Below are positions 21,773 to 32,990 of a stretch of 64,000 nt of DNA, piece by piece. Each line of letters begins with the position of its first letter. Within the stretch, counting starts at the first letter, position 1. Under the pieces are notes generated by a model. The model did not search any database and was not told the DNA's origin. It worked only from the letters and a program-made list of their open reading frames with translations. The stretch comes from Smallanthus sonchifolius. Its lineage: Eukaryota; Streptophyta; Magnoliopsida; Asterales; Asteraceae. The DNA lies in the NCBI GenBank assembly GCA_023525975.1, contig JAKNSE010000030.1, positions 124,001 to 188,000 of the forward strand, read 5' to 3'. Both the position numbers and the translations under genes were made by a program.

Positions 21773-22490
21773 CACTACTAGAAAACATATATATTTCCTA
21801 TAAAAGTTTCCAATAAAATAAATTTTCTTCAAGTTAGCGATAAATTTTCGACAAAATAAAAACAAAAAAGTAACTATACTATTTCCTACAATATTCCCAC
21901 AAATTTTTTAAATAAGTTAACTTATTTATTTACTATAATCGTCGGAATATTGTCGAAAATTACCGACAAAAAACTTTTGTCGCTAATTTGTCGAAAAATT
22001 AATCGGGACTTTGTCGGAAAAAACATTTCCCACGGGGTTATTTCCAACAAACATTTTTTTGTCGGAAACTTGTCGCTAACAACCAATTCCAACAAAATTT
22101 CCCACAAAAACTGTTGTCGTAAATTTTTCATTTTTTTAGTAGTTAGATTTCGTGGGAAATTTGTCAGAATTGGTCGTTAATGACAAGTTTCCAACAAAAA
22201 AGTGTTTGTTGGGAAAAAAAAACCCATAGGAAATTTTTTTTCCGACAAAGTCCCGACTAACTTTCCGACGAATTAGCGACAAAAGTCTTTCGTCGGTAAT
22301 TTCCGACAATATTCCGACAATTATAGTAAATAAATAAGTTAACTTAATTAATAAATTTGTCGAAAAAATATAGGAAATCGTATAATTATTTTTTTGTTTT
22401 TATTTTGTCGCTAAGTTGTGGGAAATTACCTTTGTTGGTAGGTAATTTGTTGAAAACTTTTGTAGGAAATATATATGTTTTATAGTAGTG
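21773..22490. mobile_element. Palindromic CACTA MITE, TSD aaa
   Basis: Ends are CACTACTAGAAAAC at 21773 and GTTTTATAGTAGTG at 22490, with aaa on both sides (21770-21772, 22491-22493). A 3-bp duplication and CACTA ends are diagnostic. Almost the entire 718 bp is one inverted repeat folding about 22130: words such as 'gtcggaatattgtcg', 'gacaaa-acttttgtcgctaat' and 'aataagttaactta' recur inverted in the second arm. A transcript would form a hairpin of about 350 bp. There is no coding capacity. Confidence 0.92.
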
Positions 22491-22493
22491 AAA

Positions 22494-23033
22494 GCGTGTG
22501 ATGAGAGAACAAATAAAATTTAAAGAGAGATAAAAAGGATGAATTCAATGTGCAAATTCAAAGAGAAACTCTTGGGTTTATAAAAGGAAAAATTCCCAAA
22601 CCAAAACATATGAAAATTCAATGTTGTCATACATAAAAAAAATTACAAGTTCGTCGTAACATTCAACCAAGAGTGCGAATTCGCCGGATAAGTGCACACC
22701 TCAGTGACCCGACGTTGAGTTAAAAAAATAAAAAAAATGATCTGGCGTTTCGCGTCCAACAACCAGAATTCTGAAGAAGACGCCAGCGTGTGGAGTTACG
22801 GCTGCGAGTGGCTAGGAATCTTGAGACGGCCAAAGTCACGTTCGAATTGGAATCAGCAATGGATGGCTATTGTATGGGCGGTCAATCGGGATCTGCAAAG
22901 AAAGGTGTGGGTGTGAGGTCTCTAGCGGCGGCGCGTGCGACCTCCCGTAGCAGGGATTTTTCTGCGGTTGTAATTGGGTACGAGAGATAAACCAAATGGA
23001 GGTGTTGGTGTTGTGAAATCTTGTATGGAACAT
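22494..23033. other. Intergenic, no convincing gene
   Basis: A moderately GC-rich part (22750-22990) has short open frames on both strands, but none with a recognisable domain. It may be an eroded gene fragment. Confidence 0.35.
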
Positions 23034-23038
23034 GTTTA

Positions 23039-24354
23039 TGTTGGTAATTTACGCCTAAAAAGGCCCAACACGAGTAGGTGGAGGGCCCGCCCAATGGACC
23101 AATGGAATTCATTAAGTGTGTTTTTGGGTTTAAAGGGTTGCAATTAGGGATTTATTATATTTGGTAATGTCTTGGTGACCAGGTTACGGTTATTAGGTTT
23201 CTTGTTAACAAAGTTTGTGTTAACATTATAAATACATGTTACCGGGTTAGCATTTTAAATGAGATGCGGAGAGAGTTATTGTCATCGGTGTTTTGAGTTA
23301 TGTTTTCCGGTTATAAGAAAGAGTTGTTTGGGAGTTAGCCAAATCAACGTGTTTTTGTTTTTGATATCGAATTCATCACTTGAATTGGTATCAGAGCCAA
23401 GGAATCAGTTTTGCGAGTCGACCCTTGAAAGAGAGAGCAATCTCTCGTTCCAGGAGGTGACAAAGAGCTGAGATAGAAGGTTGTGAGGCTTTCTAATAGG
23501 AAACAACAGATCCGGAGACAATCAAGAAGCGGTGATCGAAGATTCAATAACCTACAGTAAAGAAACCCGAGATGTGAAGATTACAATTAGGGGCTGTCTT
23601 TTGCCGAATACTAAAAGCGACCTCAAGTTAGAGATCGCCTGATCTGAAGGACTAGATCAGGATTTGAAAACCCTGATCAAAAACATAATCTTACTTCCAA
23701 GTATTTGCCGAAGTCATCTTCCGGCTTTGTTTTAGAGCAGGAAATCAACTCTAATCAGCAAATTCCATATATCGGATCAAGCATCCTCAACATCAAAGAT
23801 ACGATGGGAAGAAGACAAAGCCGATAACTTTTTGCCGGAGTTCAAGATTTACGATCAAATGACTGGATCAAGGACACATTCAAAAAGCAAGGGTATGTGA
23901 TTCCCAATCGCAAGCCACAAGTCGGTGGCAGGTGCAATGGGTCACCAACAAGTCGGTTGAGATCAATGATGGGGTACTTTTGAAGATCAAGTTCAAGAAG
24001 ACTAGTTTCAAGTATGAAATTAGGACGAGTTGCTTGGAATGGAAGACCACCTAGTTTCGAGTCGGAAATTGGAGGGTGATTGTTGGTAATTTACGCCTAG
24101 GCCCAACACGAGTAGGTGGAGGGCCCAACCCGATGGACCCATGGAATTCCTTAAGTGTGTTAATGGGTTTAAGAGTTTGCAATTAGGGTTTTATTATATT
24201 TGGTAATGTCTTGGCTAGTAAATTATGGTTAGTCTATATAACGAAGTTATGATTAGGCATTATGTATTCTTTTTTTGAGAGATATTTTCCAAGTAATAAA
24301 CGTGTGAAAGTTTTTCACCATATATATGTTTGTGTTTAGCGATTCAATCCTTGA
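23039..24354 (+). mobile_element. TRIM-like non-coding LTR element, TSD gttta
   Basis: Two related LTRs, 23039-23383 and 24081-24354, both start TGTTGGTAATTTACGCC and end TTGA, and gttta flanks the element at 23034-23038 and 24355-24359. The primer-binding site TGGTATCAGAGC (23386-23397) matches initiator tRNA-Met, two bases after the 5' LTR. The internal part of about 700 bp has no gag or pol. LTR lengths differ (345 and 274 bp) and many bases differ, so it is an old insertion. The TG...GA ends are another non-canonical LTR pair. Confidence 0.8.
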
Positions 24355-24359
24355 GTTTA

Positions 24360-25298
24360 GGCTGATTTAAAGGTCTAAATAATGTTACTTTTGTTTTAAT
24401 TAACCCACGTGCATTTCACGGGAACTTTTCTTTTCTCATTGGAACATTTGTACTCTTCGCCTGAACTTACTTGTCTTCATTTTCTGTTTTGGTCGGAATT
24501 TTGTTGGCGATTTCGTCAAAATATTTAAAAATACACGGTGTTTCGCTAAAAAAGTACACGTGTCTTGTCTCTGGTTTGTACACGTGTCTGACGTATTCGC
24601 ACTCATGGTTGAATTTTCCGACGAATTTGTCATATTTATTTTGTGGTCATATTTATTTTGTTTAATTTGAAAAATCGATACTTATTTTATGACCATTAAC
24701 ATATAATATGTTTAGTTTGGGAATTTTCACTTTATAAAAACTCTATTCCCATGGTTTTCTAAATATATCCACTTAAACTATCACATTCGTACTCGTTCCT
24801 TCGTTCTAAAATCATCAAACCTAACACACCAGTTCTAATTTTGCTCCCCGTTTTTTGGGTGATCAACTATTAAGTAAAATCCGACGTTTAAAAAAAACAT
24901 GTGTTACTCAAGTAACATGTGTAGAAAAGAAACATGTGCGACCATATGCCAACTTTATCCCCACGTGAACTTGCCTAACTCTAACATCTCTATTTTGTAA
25001 AATGATCTAGACAGCATCCCACCTGCCTAATTACAGAAATGGTATTATTTCTTTTCTCCCACCCTTCCACGATCTCATCGCCTTTGCAATTCCGCCAATG
25101 TCTTCAAAAATGTAATTAACATGTTTATATGCTGTGAATCAGAAGGCCTTAAAAGGATGATCTAATCACATGGCCATGCATGATAGACACTTTTATCCAA
25201 AAACATCCACAACTTAACTTCAAAGTCATAACTATTTAAATAACATCATGTGCAATTTTTTGATTAGCTTAGCTTGTCGAATTAAACAAAGATTCTAT
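24360..25298. other. Intergenic sequence, no gene seen
   Basis: AT-rich. 'cccacgtgcatttcacggg' at 24403-24421 is a hairpin of the sort found near Helitron 3' ends, but no CTAG end sits at the right distance. The segment 25106-25236 is a paralog of 21241-21331. Confidence 0.4.
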
Positions 25299-25340
25299 CA
25301 CTACAACAATATCACCATATACCGACGACTTTTTTTAACC

Positions 25341-25660
25341 CTATAGCGACGACATGTCGTCGGGATAGGTGTCGTCGGGATTGAGTCGTACCAATAGCCC
25401 AAGATTGTCGTCGGGATAGGTGTCGTCGGTATAGGTCAGCCTATACCGACGACATGTCGTCGCTATAGGGTCTAATTAAATAATTCAAAAAGAAATTCTA
25501 TACCGACGACATGTCGTCGGTATAGATTCCAACCTTGTACCGACGACATGTCGTCGGTATAGGTTGACCCTATTCCGACGGCATGTCGTCGCTATAGGGT
25601 TTTTTTGTTTTTTTAATAATTTTTTAAAAAGGCCTATAGCGACGACATGTCGTCGGTATA
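25341..25660. repeat. Left subterminal palindromes of the CACTA element
   Basis: Six copies of CGACGACATGTCGTCG or one-base variants, each usually inside a longer dyad ctata(g/c)-core-(g/c)tatag. Spacing is irregular (30-100 bp). Confidence 0.9.
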
Positions 25661-26149
25661 GGTCTTTTCTGTTTTTTTTATTTTTTTTTATTTTTAATAT
25701 TTTATCCAGAAATATTAAATTTCTAAAAACAAAAACCTGCAAATCATAAATATAAACCATTCAAACATTCAAATCGGATAAAAACTAATGTCCGAAACAT
25801 AAACCAAACATCCAAATTGTTCGACACACAAACTTGTTCGGCACACAAATTTGTTCGACAAACCAAACATTCAAAACATAAACTTGTTCGACACACAAAT
25901 ATGCAAATTGTTCAAGACAAATACCAACAAAAAAGGCAAAGGCTCAACAACTCCAAGCTAATTATCATCGCTGCTAGTTCGGCGATCCCACATTCGACGC
26001 ATTTCATCCATTTATCGTTGCATTTCAAACATTTGTTGATTATGTGTACGACGTTCTTCCTCTCGTCAACCGCAACGAGTTTCAAACTTGTAACAAATAT
26101 AAATAAAGTTACATATACATACAAACATACATAAACATATGAATAAATA

Positions 26150-27705
26150 CTCTCTTATATACCTACACATCACAATTACATACATACATACATAAATAAA
26201 AGCCCAATTACATAATTACAAATATATACACACAAACATACATACATAAATAAATGTCCAATTACATAATTACAAACATATAGATACAAACATACATACA
26301 CATATATACATTCATATTAACTAATCATCATAAACACAAATTACACACATACATACAACCTAATCATCAAAACTAATCATCAAAAACATAAATTACACAC
26401 ATACATACAAACTAAACATTCAAACTAATCATCATAAAGACAAATTACACACATACAAACACTAAATTACATAAACTAAATTATATAAAATAATCACACA
26501 TCTAAACTAAATGACATAAACTAATCATAATTTAATAATTCCATCATACATACAAATATACATATTCATACATGCAAACATACATACATACACATACATA
26601 CAAAATCATAAAAATCTTAGATCTAAATCAAATTCCATCACAAATTAGTAATTAAAACGAGTACTTACCTTCACAAAGCTAGAAATCAAGAAATGGTGAA
26701 ATTCCTCCAAAACCTAACCAAAATAAACAAACAAAACTTAAAATATGAAACTCGGATGTTACCTCACCTTAAATCCCGAGAGTTTTTATGAAAATTGCTC
26801 CCAATAAATACCATCTTATATACCTACACATCACAATTACATACATATATATATATAAATAAAAGCCCAATTACATAATTACAAACATATACATACAAAC
26901 ATAAATAAATGTCCAATTACATAATTACAAACATATACATACAAACATACATACACATATATACATTCATATTAACTAATCATCATAAACACAAATTACA
27001 CACATACATACAAACTAATCATCATAAACACAAATTGCACACATATATACAAACTAAACATTCAAACTAATCATTATAAACACAAAATACACACATACAT
27101 ACAAACACTAATTTACATAAACTAAATTATATAAAATAAGCACACATCTAAACCAAATGACCTAAACTAATCATAATTTAATAATTCCATCATACATACA
27201 AAAATACATACTCATACATACAAACATACATACATACACATACATACAAAATCATAAAAATCTTAGATCTAAACCAAATTTCATCATAAACACAAATTAC
27301 ACACATACATACCAACTAAACATTCAAACTCATCATCAAAAACACAAATTACACACATACATACAAACTAAACATTAAAACTAATCATCATAAACACAAA
27401 TTACACACATACATACACATACATACAAACACTAATTTACATAAACTAAATTATATAAAATAAACACACATCTAAACCAAATGACATAAACTAATCATAA
27501 TTTAATAATTCCATCATACAAATATACATACTCATACATACAAACATAACACATACATACAAAATCATAAAAATCTTTGATATAAACCAAATTTCAACAC
27601 AAATTAGTAACTAAAACGAGTATTTACCTTCACAAAGCTAGAAATTCAAGAAATGGTGAAATTCCTCCAAAACCTAACCAAAATAAACAAACAAAACTTC
27701 AAAAT
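26150..27705. repeat. Acatacata-rich duplicated blocks
   Basis: Blocks rich in acatacatacaaac occur in about three diverged copies. The segment 26530-26745, with 'cttaccttcacaaagctaga' and 'aatggtgaaattcctccaaa', is repeated at 27500-27705, about 970 bp away. No coding frame. The conserved 'cttacc' may be a remnant splice donor read on the minus strand. Confidence 0.75.
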
Positions 27706-27894
27706 TTTAAAAAATTAGCTAAAATATGAACCCGGATGTTAGCTCATCTTAAATCCCGAAAGTTTGTGTGAAAGTTGCTTCCAAATAGCCCAAAAACGCT
27801 GAAATCGCCGGAGAGACAAAATTGGGGGAGTTTTGGAGAGTTTTGGCTGAAAATGAAGTTCTGCCGTCTGTTTCCCTATTTGTTCACGCTGCAC

Positions 27895-28465
27895 CCTATA
27901 GCGACGATATGTCGTCGGCACAGGTTTCGCAGGTCAATAAAGGTAAAAACACTATACCGACGACATGTCGTCGCCATAGGGTTTTCCAGAATTTTTTTAA
28001 TTTAAAAAATAAATTTATTAAATAAAAAAAACAAAAAGAAAATCAAAATTAACCTATAGCGACGACATGTCGTCGCTATAGGTTTTCCCCAAAAATTCAT
28101 TGGGCACCAGTTTTCCCTCCAACCTGCCTTAACCCTATAGCGACGACATGTCATCGCTATAGGGTGTCCCATTCAAAATTTTGGAAAAACCCTATCCCGA
28201 CGACATGTCGTCGCCATAGGGTTTTCCAGAATTTTTTTTAATTTAAAAAAAATTATTAAGATAAAAAATTAAAGTTTTGAAATCCATATTTTTCTGTTTA
28301 AAATAAAAAAATTATTTTATAATCAATATATATCCAATAGCACATAAATATATAAAAAAACAAATCAAACCAAAAATTTCTACAAAATTATAAAATTATC
28401 AACAAACTAATACAATGTCCCATTCAAAATTTTGGAAAAACCCTATCCCGACGACATGTCGTCGC
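27895..28465. repeat. Internal palindrome zone of the CACTA element
   Basis: Six copies of the CGACGACATGTCGTCG palindrome or close variants, set in AT-rich linkers. The 'gtcccattcaaaattttgga' linker is itself duplicated (28166 and 28418). Confidence 0.85.
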
Positions 28466-28874
28466 CATAGGGTTTTCCAGAATTTTTTTAAATTTTAAAT
28501 AAAAAAATTTATTAAGATAAAAAAATTAAAGTTTTGAAATCCATATTTTTCTGTTTAAAATAAAAAATTTATTTTATAATCAATATATATCCAATAGCAC
28601 ATAAATATATAAAAAAAAAATCAAACCAAAAATTTCTATCATAACCAACTATGTGTAATCAACACTAAACAACAAGACATTAAACCTAATTGTAGGTTTA
28701 AGCTGATACGATTTTATGAAGATGGTCAAATCGAGTTCAAACACAAATATAAACATAGTTGCTGTTGTATCATCTATGAACTCTATTTACATACTTTTCG
28801 GGTTGGGCCGGGTCAGATCAGACGCATGTGAGAATGTAAAAAAAGAAGGGTAATATAGGTACAATATTACATAC

Positions 28875-29428
28875 CTTCACATTTTGAATAAGAGATTTAA
28901 TACTCTTAAGCTTTCTATGAGGCCATCTCTTTATATTAAGCTCTCTGCATCTTTTCTTCAATATGGTTAATCCCACCTTAAGTTTCTCGGCTGCCATGAC
29001 TATCGGCAACTCAAAATGCTTCTCTATCTCTTCCAATTCCAACGGTCTCGATGGCCTCCGGCCACCGTGATCACCGGAACCACCACCATTGTGATCATCA
29101 TTGGAACTTAGCAATGGCAACACATGACCGTCTCCCCAACACTCCCACAAGCTTATATCTTCATCAAAGAGATCGAAATATGAAAACCCTAAATCAGAAA
29201 AGTAATGTGATGAAACTCGGTTCATATCGAGAAGGTTGAAAAGTGCATCGTCATGCCTGCAAAAACAAAAACAAAAACCAAAATGGTGTTAGATTATGTT
29301 ATTAAACTTGAGGTTCAAATGCAACTTGTTTTGTGATAAAATGTGTACCTGAAAAGATCTTGATTGAAGTAGTGAAAGCAGTCATCAAGGTTTTGAGGAT
29401 TTTGATGGTTTACAGGATTATGATCCAT
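28875..29428 (-). pseudogene. RWP-RK (RKD-type) transcription factor, 3'-truncated
   Basis: Two exons can be read: exon 1 from the ATG at 29428 to 29349 (donor GT at 29348-29347) and exon 2 from 29256 (acceptor ...TTTTTGCAG) to 28875 (donor GTATGT). Splicing joins AG+G and keeps the frame, giving about 154 residues. The RWP-RK domain covers roughly the last 56 residues of exon 2, with RCRELNIKRWPHRK matching the family's RWPxRK signature; the preceding part is acidic. RKD proteins are nuclear DNA-binding factors active in egg cells and embryos. The exons that should follow the domain are not found in the next 200 bp, so the gene is truncated, although its frame and splice sites look well kept. 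It lies wholly within the CACTA element, which suggests capture. Confidence 0.82.
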
Positions 29429-29458
29429 TTTTGTGGTAGAAATGGAAAGAGGGTGATG

Positions 29459-29459
<1 letters not shown>

Positions 29460-29488
<29 letters not shown>
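29460..29488. repeat. AT dinucleotide microsatellite upstream of the RKD gene
   Basis: About 14 AT units immediately 5' of the RKD leader, in the likely core promoter position 35-60 bp before its ATG. Confidence 0.8.
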
Positions 29489-29495
<7 letters not shown>

Positions 29496-29984
29496 GATAA
29501 CATGCATATACATACATGGGTTATAGAGAGTGGGAAAATGTGCCTACGGTTACAGGAGTTATAATTAATTATTACACTTAATCATCATTATTATGTTAAT
29601 TTAGCATTATCTAATATTGAAAGTGGTAATAAATAGGGAAGGAGCATAACATTTTCCCATTAATTCATTATTACACTTTATCATCATTATGTTAATTTAA
29701 TTAGCATTACTTTTATATTTTTTTACAACGACGAAACATTTTAACCATGTTACAAATAAAAATTGAATCCGTGACATTCAAACCTTAGATGTTTCTAGAG
29801 GTTTTGTCTCTATCGTTGAACCATCAACCCTAATGATATTAGTTTTATAGGGTTTTACAGAATTTTTTTTAATTTAAAAAAAAATTATTAGATAAAAAAA
29901 CAAAAAGAAAATCAAAATTAACCTAGCTATAAGTTTTTCCCAAAAATTCATTGGGCGCCAGTTTTTCCTCCAACCTGCCTCAAC

Positions 29985-30480
29985 CCTATAGCGATGACAT
30001 GTCGTCGCTATAGGGTGTCCCATTCAAAATTTTGGAAAAACCCTATCCCGACGACATGTCGTCGCCATAAGGTTTTCCAGAAATTTTTTTAATTTAAAAA
30101 AAAAAAATTTGACCGACGAAAATTTATTAAATAAAAAAAAACAAAAATAAAATCAAAATTAACCTATAGCGACGACATGTCGTCGCTATAGGGTTTTCCA
30201 GAATTTTTTTTAATTTAAAAAAAAAATTTTTGACCGACGAAAATTTATTAAACAAAAAAAAAGAAAATCAAAATTAACCTATAGCGACGACATGTCGTCG
30301 CTATAGGTTTTCCCCAAAAATTCATTCGGCGCCAGTTTTCCCTCCAACCTGCCTCAACCCTATACCGACGACATGTCGTCGCTATAGGGTCTCCCTACCA
30401 AAATTTTGGTTTTGACCTATACCGAAGACATGTCGTCGGTATAGGGTGACCTATCCCGACGACAAATGTCGTCGGTACAG
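29985..30480. repeat. Right subterminal palindromes of the CACTA element
   Basis: Seven copies of CGACGACATGTCGTCG or variants. The linkers repeat those at 27950-28200 ('aattcattgggcgccagttt', 'ctccaacctgcct'). Confidence 0.9.
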
Positions 30481-30513
30481 GTGGCGTCGGGACAGGGTCA
30501 ATTTGTTGTAGTG

Positions 30514-30884
30514 TATACATGTTTATGGTATGGTTGCGAACGGAATCGATATCGAGACGGTCTCTTTGAATTTTATTGTAAAGAGGCGAAACACATTCCA
30601 CCCAACTTTTTGCTGGTTTATAAGCACGTTTTAGAAGGACGATTAACAAAAGTGGAAATCTGGATCTTTATCACTTTCGTACCATGTCTTTTTGGTTGAT
30701 ACCGACGACTTATTACGTGTTTCTTTATTAGTTTGAGGTAAATTTAGGTGCACGTTTTTTTCAAATTGAGTATCTACTTAAGACCCATTCTTCATTGAAA
30801 CTATACATCCTCTCAGCCGAGCTTTCATCTTAGAGAGAACTAAAGAAACTAGCTTTATATAAAACATTTATTTTACACAAAGCC
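30514..30884. other. Flank between the CACTA element and the acidic ORF
   Basis: No gene seen. A TATA-like tttatataaaa (30854-30864) lies about 20 bp before the ATG at 30885, too close to be the promoter TATA of that start unless a downstream ATG is used. Confidence 0.35.
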
Positions 30885-31307
30885 ATGGCCTCAGAAATGA
30901 TATGCGAGTTGCCAAATGTGTCTTTAACAGACGATTTCGAAGAGCTACTTGAAAACATGGAATTAGACGAAGGGCTACTCAACGAGTTACTTGAAATTAT
31001 GAACGACGATGACATGGTTCAAACATCAATGATGGACGCAGTGGCTATGGATGTGGTGGTATCTCTGAATGAAAAGAATGGTGACTCGTCTTATTCCTTT
31101 TTAGATCATGAGTCTCAACTACTTTTTCATCATGACACACAAATACAAGATCTTGATTATTGGGTTAGTGAAAGTATTGTTGAAATGGCTAGCACATTTC
31201 CAGGGTTAACATTTGAGAACGAGATGATGCCTTTCTGGCATGTGGAGAATCCAGTTGAAGTGAATATGATTGATGACATTGCATATTTTGAGTTGTGGGA
31301 GAAATAA
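30885..31307 (+). CDS. Acidic protein of unknown function, 140 residues
   Basis: I do not recognise this protein. It starts at an ATG in a strong context (agccATGGCC), runs 140 codons without breaks, and is rich in Glu, Asp, Met and Leu (residues 14-50 include DDFEELLENMELDEG and LLNELLEIMNDDD). It ends with aromatic, acidic sequence (PFWHV, YFELWEK). There is no signal peptide or membrane segment. The composition resembles an activation domain or a regulatory partner, but that is speculation. It lies just outside the CACTA element, on the opposite strand to the RKD gene. It could be a single-exon gene, an exon of a larger one, or a remnant. Confidence 0.5.
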   Translation: MASEMICELPNVSLTDDFEELLENMELDEGLLNELLEIMNDDDMVQTSMMDAVAMDVVVSLNEKNGDSSYSFLDHESQLLFHHDTQIQDLDYWVSESIVEMASTFPGLTFENEMMPFWHVENPVEVNMIDDIAYFELWEK

Positions 31308-31509
31308 GAATCAAAGGGCCATCTTCTACAAGCATCAACGAAAAGTTGTACTTTGGAATTATTAACAAAGGTGTAGCAGTTCTTTTTAAAAGATTTGTTT
31401 ATAAGTTTATTTATTTACTAATTAACCATGATTACAAGATTGAAAGAGGGGATTTGCGTATAATCTTTTAAACTGTTCGGTGTAAACACTTAGTGAAATG
31501 TTGATTTTC

Positions 31510-31835
31510 TTTTTTTTTTTTTTGAAATAGGGATTTTTTGACTTGTATCATGGTTTAAGGGTATGTTTTAAAAAATGTTTTGGTTTTTGGGTGTTCCGTA
31601 AATGTCATTTTACGGAAGTGTGGTGTTTCGTAGATGTCATTTACGGGAGTGCGCATGTGGCCAATAACGAAAGCTAATCAGGTCGTGCCACGTAAGCACT
31701 TCCATAAATGGCTTTATGGAATAACTCACTTCCGTAAATGGCATTTATTGAATATACCCAAAAACCAAACTCTTTTCTGGCAATACCCTTAAACCATGAT
31801 ATAAGGCAAACAAATCCCTACTTCAAAAAAAATTC
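31510..31835. mobile_element. MITE-like inverted repeat
   Basis: Arms of about 100 bp: 'atcatggtttaagggta', 'ttggtttttgggt' and 'ttacggaagtg' on the left recur inverted on the right. The outer ends are a T-run with gaaatagggattt on the left and aaatccctacttcaaaa on the right. No target-site duplication could be fixed because of the homopolymers, so the superfamily is undetermined. Confidence 0.7.
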
Positions 31836-32025
31836 ATGCAATGTTATCCTTTAAAAGTTAACCATATATTAGGAGCTCGCCGTCTTAGGCGCTACGTGCT
31901 TCAGCACTTGCCCAGGGGCGGTTCAACGTATTTGGTGCCCGCAAGCAAACTAAAAATTTCGTGCCCTTTCCTAAAAGTCATATTATAAAAAAAAAACTCT
32001 TCTACTATCTGGGCTTGGGACCTAA

Positions 32026-32414
32026 GGCTATGTGTAATGGTCATTGGAAAGGCCTTGACCACATAGCCGCATAGGCGCCATGTATACAGTCACTCCAATC
32101 ACCTACAAGTTACTTGAATATGTGTAACCATCACTTGGTAAAGAGGCTTGACCACAATTAATTAATTAGCATGAAAGTGATTTTAATTAATTAAACTTGA
32201 ATACATCAATTTAATTTAGCATGAAAAGTCATTTTAATTAATTAAACTTAAATTCCCAATGCTTCAAATTTTTTTACTCACCGTGCCCATAGTCACTCAA
32301 CTTTGGTCAAGCCATTGTCACACAACTTGTGTAATAATACAAGGGCTTGATGGTGGTGTGACCAAGTGCCACCTAGGATGCTCACTTGGTGGTCAGGCCC
32401 TATTACTCATAGCC
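32026..32414. mobile_element. MITE-like element, possibly PIF/Harbinger
   Basis: Terminal inverted repeats GGCTATGTGTAAT (32026) and ATTACTCATAGCC (32414) with one mismatch. Inner inverted copies of 'cttgaccac' and 'ggtggtcagg'. The flanking 3-mers are taa and caa, a near match to the TWA duplication of PIF/Harbinger. A 36-bp AT-rich unit ('agcatgaaa...ttttaattaattaaactt') is repeated in the core. Confidence 0.65.
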
Positions 32415-32990
32415 CAATAACAGTCTAGCAAATCTTAATTAACCAAATTAGGAAAACACAAATTGAAATTTGAACCTAATAAGCAGTGTAGCAAATCCCA
32501 ATAAACCAAATAAGCAAATCACAATTTGAACCTAATAACAACTAAACAAATTAACAGTCTAGCAAATGCCAATTAACCAAATTAGCAAATCACTGATTAA
32601 AATTAAAACCTAATAAGCAGTCTAGCAAATCACAATATGAACCTAATAACATATTTAAACCTAACAAGCAACTAACCATGGCTAATAGCCAAAATAATTT
32701 TAATCAATTAGCACAGCAAAATAACCAATATGATTCACAGTAGTTAACCAATCTAATAGACGAAATAACCAAGCTAATTGACTAAGAATGAACCAAAACA
32801 ATTTATCTTTTGGACGGAAAGGTCCCACGGATGACGCCAATGTAGCAGCCAATCTTCACACGTCTTTTCTAGTGACGCTGAAAGAGCCCCTGCAAAACCA
32901 ACAACCGTTACTCTTGTCACAGGAGACCCGGGGGGTGTCTCTCGGACCAACCTCCTGCTTGAGAGTAAGAAACGTTGGATGCAATGTTGT
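32415..32990. other. Intergenic with short degenerate repeats
   Basis: Contains several copies of 'cagtctagcaaat' and 'gaacctaataa' (32418-32660). No gene recognised. Confidence 0.4.

Larger units (their letters stand above)
25299..30513. mobile_element. Non-autonomous CACTA element carrying an RKD gene
   Basis: It starts CACTACAACAAT at 25299 and ends with the inverse, TTGTTGTAGTG, at 30513. The 3-bp target duplication tat lies at 25296-25298 and 30514-30516. Length is 5215 bp. Subterminal zones (25340-25660, 27895-28465 and 29985-30480) carry about 19 copies of the palindrome CGACGACATGTCGTCG and variants. These are probably transposase-binding subterminal repeats, as known in En/Spm. No transposase gene is present. 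The middle contains acatacata-rich duplicated blocks and a truncated RWP-RK gene. Confidence 0.92.

Noticed and set aside
22790..23112. Overlapping short ORFs on both strands before the TRIM-like element
   Set aside because: The frames contradict one another, lack domains and run into the LTR; at best an eroded gene fragment.
24403..24421. Third Helitron based on the hairpin cccacgtgcatttcacggg
   Set aside because: No CTAG terminus lies at the usual distance on either side and no TC 5' end was found.
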